Of a DNA stretch of 5,968 nt, positions 1 to 4,168 are shown piece by piece. Both the position numbers and the translations under genes were made by a program. Where the stretch lies: NCBI GenBank assembly GCA_964447925.1, contig CAYUUP010000091.1, positions 1 through 5,968 on the forward strand, in the 5' to 3' direction. Under the pieces are notes generated by a model. The model saw only the letters and a program-made list of their open reading frames with translations, ran no database searches and was not told the DNA's origin. Source of the DNA: CAYUUP01 sp964447925 (GTDB taxonomy: Bacteria > Bacillota > Clostridia > Oscillospirales > Oscillospiraceae). Numbering within the stretch: the first letter of the stretch is position 1; each line of letters begins with the position of its first letter.

Positions 1-18
1 AAGTACGGTCTCGCCTGA
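1..18 (+). CDS. Possible last codons of an unidentified upstream gene
   Basis: Reading from base 1 gives Lys-Tyr-Gly-Leu-Ala and then TGA at 16-18. This is the only plus-strand frame that stops before the terminator hairpin beginning at 30. The terminator has its T-run on the plus strand, so it should serve a plus-strand gene ending just upstream. Five residues cannot identify a protein, and an RNA gene ending here is also possible. The assignment rests only on position. Confidence 0.3.
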   Translation, partial: KYGLA

Positions 19-29
19 GCCTGTCCAAG

Positions 30-67
30 ATCCCTGCGCCGGTTTGTGCGCGGGGATTTTTGTTTTT
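30..67 (+). terminator. Rho-independent terminator of the upstream gene
   Basis: ATCCCTGCGC (30-39) pairs with GCGCGGGGAT (48-57), giving ten pairs including one T-G wobble. The loop is eight bases (40-47). A T-rich tail with a single G interruption follows at 57-67. The minus strand has no T-run after the hairpin, so the terminator works in the plus direction. It separates the upstream gene from the flavin reductase cluster. Confidence 0.82.
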
Positions 68-91
68 ATGCACTCCGGGGCGAAAACGAAA

Positions 92-120
92 TTCCTTCCC
101 GGCATATGATACTGTATGAT
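92..120 (+). promoter_or_regulatory. Weak candidate promoter for the flavin reductase-hflX-yigZ cluster
   Basis: TATGAT at 115-120 is a good -10 match and has TG immediately before it (113-114). A second TATGAT lies at 105-110. The -35 position 17 bases upstream of the first (TTCCTT, 92-97) matches consensus poorly. A promoter is expected here because a terminator ends at 67 and the next gene starts at 170, but the exact hexamers are uncertain. Confidence 0.35.
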
Positions 121-169
121 AATATCGCACCATTCCATGCGAAAAGCGAACTGTAAGGAGGAACCCCCT

Positions 170-670
170 ATGCTTCAGAAAATCGACCCACGTTCCCTGG
201 CAGAGAACCCCTTCTCCCTCATCGGTGATGACTGGATGCTGGTCACCGCCGGCACCGCCGAAGCATGCAACACCATGACCGCCAGTTGGGGCGGAGTAGG
301 CATTCTGTGGAACTATCCGGTGGCCACCATCTATGTCCGGCCTCAGCGCTATACCAAGGTCTTTCTGGATGCCCAGGACACCTTCTCCCTGTCCTTCTTC
401 GGGCGGGAGCGCCGCAGGGAACTGGCCCTGTGCGGCTCCAAAAGCGGCCGGGACATCAACAAATTTGAAGCCTGCGGCTTTACCGTGGAGACAGCGGAGA
501 ACGGCGCTCCCTATATTGGGGAGGCAAAGCTGGTGTTCTGCTGCCGGAAACTCTACTGGCAGGACATGGAGCCAGCCCACTTCCTGGATGCTGAAATTGA
601 AAAGCACTACCCAGAAGAGGACTATCATCGTATCTATATTGGTAAAATTGAGGAAGCCTATGCAAAATAA
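170..670 (+). CDS. Flavin reductase-family FMN-binding protein
   Basis: The product is 166 residues, typical of the small single-domain flavin reductase-like (split-barrel, flavoredoxin-type) family. These cytosolic proteins bind FMN and use NAD(P)H or a partner to reduce flavin, or act as small redox carriers. The substrate here is unknown. Visible family marks are an N-terminal NPFSLIGDDWMLVTAG stretch (13-28), NTMTASWGGVG (34-44) and IYVRPQRYT (54-62), which form the FMN pocket in the family. TFSLSFFG (71-78) and SGRDINKF (92-99) follow. The ATG at 170 is chosen because AAGGAGGA (155-162) sits seven bases upstream; the frame stays open to an ATG at 116, but that would put this site inside the gene. 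Its last 11 bases overlap the start of hflX, so it is the first gene of a coupled cluster. Family certain, reaction not. Confidence 0.9.
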   Translation: MLQKIDPRSLAENPFSLIGDDWMLVTAGTAEACNTMTASWGGVGILWNYPVATIYVRPQRYTKVFLDAQDTFSLSFFGRERRRELALCGSKSGRDINKFEACGFTVETAENGAPYIGEAKLVFCCRKLYWQDMEPAHFLDAEIEKHYPEEDYHRIYIGKIEEAYAK

Positions 671-1946
671 TGCCCCCGACCGGGCCATTCTGGCCGGCCT
701 CTCCTGTGGCCGCCTGCCCCCGTCTGACAACGCCGACGAAAATTCCATGAATGAGCTGGCCGCCCTGCTGGAGACTGCGGGAGGTATCTGCGTGGGCGTG
801 GTCACCCAGTCCCGTCCCGTCCCGGAGCCCCGGACACTGATGGGCGGGGGCAAGGTAGAGGAGCTGCGCCAGCTGGCCCAAGCCACCGATGCTGACATGG
901 TCATCTTTGACAATAGTCTCTCCCCTTCCCAGCTCCGGGCGCTCACTGAGGAGGTGGGCGTCCAGGTTATGGATCGAGCCGCTCTGATTTTAGATATCTT
1001 TGCCCAGCGGGCCAGGACAAAGGAGGGCCGGCTCCAGGTGGAGCTTGCCCAATACCGCTACCTGCTGCCTCGGCTCACCGGTATGTGGGGCCATCTGGTG
1101 CGGCAGACCGCTTCCGGCGGAAAGTCTCCCATTGGCACCCGCGGCCCCGGCGAAACCCAGCTGGAGAGTGACCGCCGTCACATCCGTCGGAAAATTGCCA
1201 AGCTGGAGGAGGATCTGGCCCAGGTGCGCCGGGTACGGGGCGTCCAGCGACAGCGGCGCATCAAAAACGAGATCCCAGTGGTGGCCATTGTGGGCTACAC
1301 CAACGCCGGGAAGTCCACCCTGCTGAACCGGCTCACCAGGGCGGATATCCCTGCTAACGACCGTCTTTTCGACACTCTGGACACCACAACCCGCGCTCTG
1401 GAAATTTCCAACACCTGCACTGTACTCCTCTCCGACACTGTGGGCTTTATCCGCAAGCTGCCCCACCACCTGGTGGAAGCCTTCAAAGCCACTCTGGAAG
1501 AGCTTGCCTTTGCCGATTTAATCCTCCATGTCATTGATGTCTCCTCTCCCCAATGGCAGGAACAGGCGGAGGTGGTGGAGCAACTCATCCGGGAATTGGG
1601 GGCGGAGCAGACCCCCTGTATTGATGTTTTCAACAAGGCCGACCTCTGTGCGGGGGAAATTTTGCCCCACGGAGAGAATATCGTCACCATCTCGGCTCGC
1701 ACCGGCCAGGGGTTGGACAAGCTGCTTGCCGCCATCGCCCAGCGGCTGGACAGCGGGAACCGCCGGGTCACCCTCCACCTCCCCTATGACCGGGCCGGGC
1801 TGCTGGATCTGATTTACCGAGAGGGCAAGGTGGAGTCGGTGGACTACTCCGCCACCATTGATGTGGCCGCTGTCTGCCCGCCCAGGCTGTGGGCCAGGGT
1901 GCGAGACTATGCCGTGGAGCCCGGTGAGGTATCCGGCCATGGGTGA
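660..1946 (+). CDS. hflX: GTPase HflX, ribosome-splitting/recycling factor
   Basis: HflX is an Obg-HflX-class GTPase that binds the 50S subunit and splits stalled or idle 70S ribosomes, notably under heat stress. The product is 428 residues, the usual length. The N-terminal domain (about 1-180) has the MGGGKVEEL segment and DNSLSPSQLR. The family signature GPGETQLE is at 162-169, followed by a charged helical linker. The G domain shows G1 GYTNAGKST (212-220), DTTTR in switch I, G3 DTVGF (259-263), G4 NKAD (325-328) and G5 SAR (345-347). A short C-terminal domain follows. The same frame is open from 333, but there it only shadows the flavin reductase. The ATG at 660 has GAGGA at 650-654 and begins the recognisable HflX N-terminus. 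The gene overlaps its upstream neighbour by 11 bases and yigZ by 8, so translational coupling is likely. All nucleotide-binding motifs are intact. Confidence 0.96.
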   Translation: MQNNAPDRAILAGLSCGRLPPSDNADENSMNELAALLETAGGICVGVVTQSRPVPEPRTLMGGGKVEELRQLAQATDADMVIFDNSLSPSQLRALTEEVGVQVMDRAALILDIFAQRARTKEGRLQVELAQYRYLLPRLTGMWGHLVRQTASGGKSPIGTRGPGETQLESDRRHIRRKIAKLEEDLAQVRRVRGVQRQRRIKNEIPVVAIVGYTNAGKSTLLNRLTRADIPANDRLFDTLDTTTRALEISNTCTVLLSDTVGFIRKLPHHLVEAFKATLEELAFADLILHVIDVSSPQWQEQAEVVEQLIRELGAEQTPCIDVFNKADLCAGEILPHGENIVTISARTGQGLDKLLAAIAQRLDSGNRRVTLHLPYDRAGLLDLIYREGKVESVDYSATIDVAAVCPPRLWARVRDYAVEPGEVSGHG

Positions 1947-2568
1947 GATCTTCATCCCAGCAGGGGCGGGGGAAAGCGAATTTACAGAAAAACGCTCCCG
2001 CTTTCTGGGGCACCTGCGGCCTGTCTCCACAGAGGATGAGGCTCGGAACTTTCTTTCGGAGGTCAAGGCCCAGCACCACGATGCCCGGCACAATTGCTGG
2101 TGCTATGTGGTGGACGGTGGGCAAATCCTCCGCTACTCCGATGACGGCGAACCCCAGGGGACAGCCGGACAGCCCATGCTGGCAGTCTTCACCAAGGCGG
2201 GCGTCTCCGGCCTGTGTTGCGTGGTGACCCGCTATTTCGGTGGCGTGCTGCTGGGGGCCGGGGGCCTGGTGCGGGCATATACCCGGGCTGCAAAAGACGC
2301 CCTGAACGCGGCAGGTATCGCTGTCCTGCGGCCCTGGCAGCAGCTGCGCATCCCCTGTGAATATAGCTGGCTGCAGCGTGTAAAGCTGGAGATCCAGCGT
2401 TGTGGCGGTGAGGTGAGCAATATCGAATACGGCGCCGGGGTCACGGTGGAGGCTTTGCTTTCCCAGGAGCAGACGGAACCCTTTTCCACCCGGCTCACTG
2501 ACATGACCGCTGGGACCGTGACGGTGGAGGCAGCGGGAACCGTGATGCGGGCGGAGCGGCTCAATTAG
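1939..2568 (+). CDS. yigZ: YigZ/IMPACT-family protein
   Basis: The product is 209 residues, close to the family's usual length of about 205-215. The N-terminal UPF0029/IMPACT domain carries the hallmark SDDGEPQGTAGQP (67-79) and VTRYFGGVLLGAGGLVRAY (96-114). An early EKRSRF (17-22) is also typical. The rest (about 135-205) fits the DUF1949-type ferredoxin-like C-terminal domain. Eukaryotic IMPACT modulates the eIF2-alpha kinase GCN2. The bacterial role is not settled; nucleic-acid or ribosome association has been suggested from structure. The ATG at 1939 lies within the end of hflX (shared ATGGGTGA), with a modest GGTGAGG about eight bases upstream. The same frame continues upstream to 1858 without homology to the family, so that extension is rejected. 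Lying next to hflX suggests, but does not prove, a translation-related role. Confidence 0.93.
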   Translation: MGEIFIPAGAGESEFTEKRSRFLGHLRPVSTEDEARNFLSEVKAQHHDARHNCWCYVVDGGQILRYSDDGEPQGTAGQPMLAVFTKAGVSGLCCVVTRYFGGVLLGAGGLVRAYTRAAKDALNAAGIAVLRPWQQLRIPCEYSWLQRVKLEIQRCGGEVSNIEYGAGVTVEALLSQEQTEPFSTRLTDMTAGTVTVEAAGTVMRAERLN

Positions 2569-2633
2569 GCGTAATATGCTGTCTCTGCACCCACATATAA
2601 CTGGAAATTCTTGAATTTTTATGGCTCAACCCC

Positions 2634-2661
2634 TTGACATTCTTCGCAAAACCGGTATAAT
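2634..2661 (+). promoter_or_regulatory. Perfect-consensus sigma-A promoter of the rpsF-ssb-rpsR operon
   Basis: TTGACA at 2634-2639 and TATAAT at 2656-2661 are both exact consensus, separated by 16 bases. The stretch just upstream (about 2605-2621) is AT-rich and could act as an UP element. Transcription should start near 2667-2669, so the leader hairpin would begin almost at the transcript's 5' end. A strong constitutive promoter fits a ribosomal protein operon whose output is then adjusted through its leader RNA. Confidence 0.93.
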
Positions 2662-2667
2662 AGTTTA

Positions 2668-2735
2668 GTCCGGCAAAAAATACCGGACAATCCTTGCCCC
2701 GCAATGGGGCCATATGTCCATAAGGAGGTGCAACA
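2668..2735 (+). promoter_or_regulatory. Structured rpsF 5' leader, putative S6:S18 autoregulatory RNA
   Basis: Seen directly: GTCCGG (2668-2673) can pair with CCGGAC (2683-2688). GCCCC (2696-2700) pairs with GGGGC (2706-2710) around a GCAAT loop. GGACA (2685-2689) pairs with TGTCC (2715-2719) to enclose that hairpin. The ribosome binding site AAGGAGG (2722-2728) lies three bases after the enclosing helix, seven before the rpsF ATG. TCCTT (2691-2695) is complementary to AAGGA (2722-2726). Known: in many bacteria the rpsF leader carries a structured element resembling the 16S rRNA site of the S6:S18 heterodimer, which represses its own translation. Inferred: this is that element. The position and the closing helix next to the Shine-Dalgarno support it, but no alignment was possible. 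Confidence 0.68.
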
Positions 2736-3032
2736 ATGGCAAAAGTCAGTGCAAACTATGAGGTGGTGTTCATCCTCGACCCCGAAGTAGGCGAGGAGGG
2801 CCTGGCCGCTCTGGTGGAGCGGTTCAAGACACTGATCTCCAGCAACGGCGAGTTAGCTGACGTAGACGAGTGGGGCAAGCGTCGCCTGGCCTACGAGATC
2901 AACCACAAGTCCGAGGGCTATTACGTCCTGATGACCTTCTCCTCCGCTCCGGGGCTGCCCGCTGAAATCAGCCGGATCAGCAACATCACGGACGGCGTGA
3001 TTCGTTCCATGGTCGTCTGCAAAGACGAGTAA
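2736..3032 (+). CDS. rpsF: Small ribosomal subunit protein S6
   Basis: S6 is a 30S platform protein that binds 16S rRNA together with S18. The product is 98 residues, standard for the family. It shows the opening strand YEVVFILDP (8-16), the helix after GEEGLAALVERF, the WGKRRLAYEI segment (46-55) and GYYVLMTF (61-68), with a C-terminal helix leading into IRSMVV. It is acidic at the N- and C-termini, as usual. The ATG follows AAGGAGG by seven bases. It is the first gene of the operon, and its TAA at 3030-3032 overlaps the ssb ribosome binding site. Expression is probably feedback-controlled through the leader. The start is unambiguous. Confidence 0.97.
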   Translation: MAKVSANYEVVFILDPEVGEEGLAALVERFKTLISSNGELADVDEWGKRRLAYEINHKSEGYYVLMTFSSAPGLPAEISRISNITDGVIRSMVVCKDE

Positions 3033-3045
3033 GGAGGCGCTTTTC

Positions 3046-3534
3046 ATGCTGAATCACATCGTTATTATGGGTCGGCTGACCCGGGATCCGGAACTGCGCC
3101 ATACTCAGGCTGGCGTCCCTGTGGCCTCCTTCTCCCTAGCGGTGGATCGCGATATTCGCAACCGGGAGACTGGTGAGCGTCCCACCGATTTCATCGACGT
3201 GGTGGCCTGGCGCTCTACGGCGGAGTTCGTCTCCAAGTACTTCTCTAAGGGCCGGATGGCCGTTGTGGAAGGCAGACTCCAAATCCGTGACTGGACTGAC
3301 CGGGAGGGCAACAAGCGCCGCAGCGCGGAGGTCGTTGCCGACAACATTTACTTCGGTGACTCCAAGCGGGATGACAATCGTCAGCAGCCGTCCTACAGCG
3401 CACCTGCTTACAGTGCGCCCGCATACAACGCAGCTGCTCCCGCCGGCAACAGCTATGCCCCGCCCCAGGGCTTCGGCACGCCCGCCCAGAGCGACTACGC
3501 CGAACTGGAGGACGATGGCGAACTGCCCTTTTAA
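3046..3534 (+). CDS. ssb: Single-stranded DNA-binding protein SSB
   Basis: SSB coats single-stranded DNA during replication, recombination and repair and recruits partner proteins. The product is 162 residues. The OB-fold DNA-binding domain covers about 1-105, with MLNHIVIMGRLTRDPELR (1-18), PVASFSLAVDR (25-35), FIDVVAWRSTAEFVSKYFSKG (split across 49-69) and VVEGRL (73-78). A disordered linker (about 106-150) rich in Ala, Pro and Tyr carries three tandem YSAPA-like units. The tail ends in the acidic tip DDGELPF, the interaction motif for SSB partners, so the protein is complete. AAGGAGG at 3031-3037 sits eight bases before the ATG and shares bases with the rpsF stop codon, consistent with coupling. 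It lies between the two ribosomal protein genes, the common bacterial arrangement. Confidence 0.97.
   Translation: MLNHIVIMGRLTRDPELRHTQAGVPVASFSLAVDRDIRNRETGERPTDFIDVVAWRSTAEFVSKYFSKGRMAVVEGRLQIRDWTDREGNKRRSAEVVADNIYFGDSKRDDNRQQPSYSAPAYSAPAYNAAAPAGNSYAPPQGFGTPAQSDYAELEDDGELPF
3394..3438 (+). repeat. Three 15-base tandem units in the SSB linker
   Basis: The units are TACAGCGCACCTGCT (3394-3408), TACAGTGCGCCCGCA (3409-3423) and TACAACGCAGCTGCT (3424-3438). They encode YSAPA, YSAPA and YNAAA, residues 117-131. Most differences between units 1 and 2 are synonymous third-position changes, so this is an older in-frame duplication and not a recent slippage tract. The linker between OB fold and tip is known to vary in length and composition. 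Confidence 0.85.
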
Positions 3535-3553
3535 TATAGGGGCATTCCAACAC

Positions 3554-3590
3554 AATTCGTGTCCGCCCGCAGTGGCGGGGGACTGTAATT
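3554..3590 (+). promoter_or_regulatory. Strong hairpin between ssb and rpsR, possible regulatory or processing element
   Basis: GTCC plus CCCGC (3561-3564, 3566-3570) pair with GCGGGGGAC (3575-3583). That gives nine pairs with one bulged G at 3565 and a four-base AGTG loop (3571-3574). A symmetric 3x3 internal loop below leads to AATT/AATT (3554-3557 with 3587-3590). No T-run follows, so it is not an ordinary terminator. The 81-base ssb-rpsR gap is unusually long for this compact operon. Possible roles are an RNA processing site, protection of an mRNA end, or a second regulatory site that tunes S18 separately. None is proven. Confidence 0.55.
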
Positions 3591-3615
3591 CTCATCAGAC
3601 AGGAGGTTAAGCATT

Positions 3616-3849
3616 ATGGCTTATGATAAGACCCGTGGGCGCAAGCGCAGGAAGGTCTGTATGTTCTGCGCGGATCGCGTCCAGAACATTGATTATAAGG
3701 ACGCAGCCAAGCTGCGCCGCTATCTCTCCGAGCGGGGAAAGATCCTGCCCCATCGCACCACTGGCACCTGCGCCGCCCATCAGCGTCAGCTGACTGTGGC
3801 CATCAAGCGTGCCCGGCAGATCGCTCTGCTGCCCTACGTCACCGACTGA
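3616..3849 (+). CDS. rpsR: Small ribosomal subunit protein S18 (Cys-containing form)
   Basis: S18 binds S6 and 16S rRNA on the 30S platform. The product is 77 residues, normal for the family. A basic N-terminus (RGRKRRK, 7-13) is followed by CMFC (15-18) and IDYKDAAKLRRYLSERGKIL (25-44). TGTCAAHQRQL (49-59) and a C-terminal helix KRARQIALLPY come next. Cys15, Cys18, Cys52 and His55 match the potential metal-binding (C+) form seen in many Firmicutes. AGGAGG at 3601-3606 lies nine bases before the ATG. It is the last gene of the operon, and the terminator begins about 20 bases after its stop. The 81-base gap to ssb contains a hairpin. Confidence 0.97.
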   Translation: MAYDKTRGRKRRKVCMFCADRVQNIDYKDAAKLRRYLSERGKILPHRTTGTCAAHQRQLTVAIKRARQIALLPYVTD

Positions 3850-3870
3850 CAGAGGGCTTCTAAAAACAGG

Positions 3871-3907
3871 AGAAGGGGCTGCCCCACAAAGGGGCAGTCC
3901 CTTTTTT
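3871..3907 (+). terminator. Rho-independent terminator of the rpsF-ssb-rpsR operon
   Basis: AAGGGGCTGCCCC (3873-3885) pairs with GGGGCAGTCCCTT (3891-3903), thirteen pairs including one wobble. The loop is ACAAA (3886-3890), and six T residues run through 3902-3907. A-rich bases precede the stem, but the mirrored minus-strand T-run is short and interrupted, so it chiefly serves the plus strand. Confidence 0.95.
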
Positions 3908-4168
3908 GCGGGCTCTTTTGCGGCAGCCGGAACAGTCTGTGCCATTCAGCGAAAGTCTGCCGCTGCCAAGGATGCCCTAAACAGCGCTGACCCCGGCCTG
4001 GTTTCCGCCAAGCCGGGGCAACATTTTGAAGAGAGAAAGAGAGGATGAAAAACATGAAAAACGCTATTTGCTCCTGACAACTAATATAATAGCACAGCCC
4101 AGCTGTTAATGCTTGAAAATTCTGTGACCAGGATTTGAAGTCTTTATGAACTTTTCCTCAAAATCTTT
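3908..4168. other. Convergent intergenic gap without a recognisable gene
   Basis: This stretch separates the terminator of the ribosomal operon from the clpB stop codon on the other strand. Its first part (to about 4020) is GC-rich and hairpin-prone. GCGGCAG (3920-3926) can pair with CTGCCGC (3957-3963), CAGCGCTG (3982-3989) is palindromic, and a stronger hairpin lies at 3991-4018. Its second part is AT-rich, with a tandem ATGAAAAAC pair (4045-4062), an isolated TATAAT (4085-4090) and a small ACAGC/GCTGT hairpin (4094-4106). Open frames crossing it are too short or run through the terminator, and none resembles a protein I know. I found no convincing terminator for clpB here, although one is expected. 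Confidence 0.6.
3991..4018. other. GC-rich hairpin in the convergent gap
   Basis: CCCCGGCCTGG (3991-4001) pairs with CCAAGCCGGGG (4008-4018), eleven positions with one mismatch on the plus strand that becomes a G-T wobble on the minus strand. The loop is six bases. Pairing is therefore slightly better in minus-strand RNA, which would fit the 3' end of the clpB transcript. However, no T-run follows on either strand. It could be an mRNA 3'-end stabiliser, part of an unrecognised RNA, or an inverted repeat of other origin. Confidence 0.5.

Noticed and set aside
116..169. Earlier ATG for the flavin reductase
   Set aside because: The 18 extra residues do not look like the family, and AAGGAGGA at 155-162 fits the ATG at 170.
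333..659. Upstream extension of the hflX reading frame
   Set aside because: It lies inside the flavin reductase gene in another frame, has no HflX-like sequence, and the ATG at 660 has its own ribosome binding site.
1518..2124. Long minus-strand frames opposite hflX and yigZ
   Set aside because: The plus-strand genes have intact family motifs throughout, and the antisense frames lack ribosome binding sites and recognisable domains.
3173..3610. 145-codon plus-strand frame overlapping ssb
   Set aside because: ssb is unambiguous in the other frame. This one is a Ser/Arg/Pro-rich product of GC-biased codons and passes through the intergenic hairpin.
3809..4048. 79-codon frame starting inside rpsR and running through the terminator
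   Set aside because: It begins within rpsR, translates the terminator hairpin and resembles no known family.
4085..4090. TATAAT as a promoter in the convergent gap
   Set aside because: No acceptable -35 lies 15-19 bases upstream, and no gene follows on the plus strand before the clpB antisense region.
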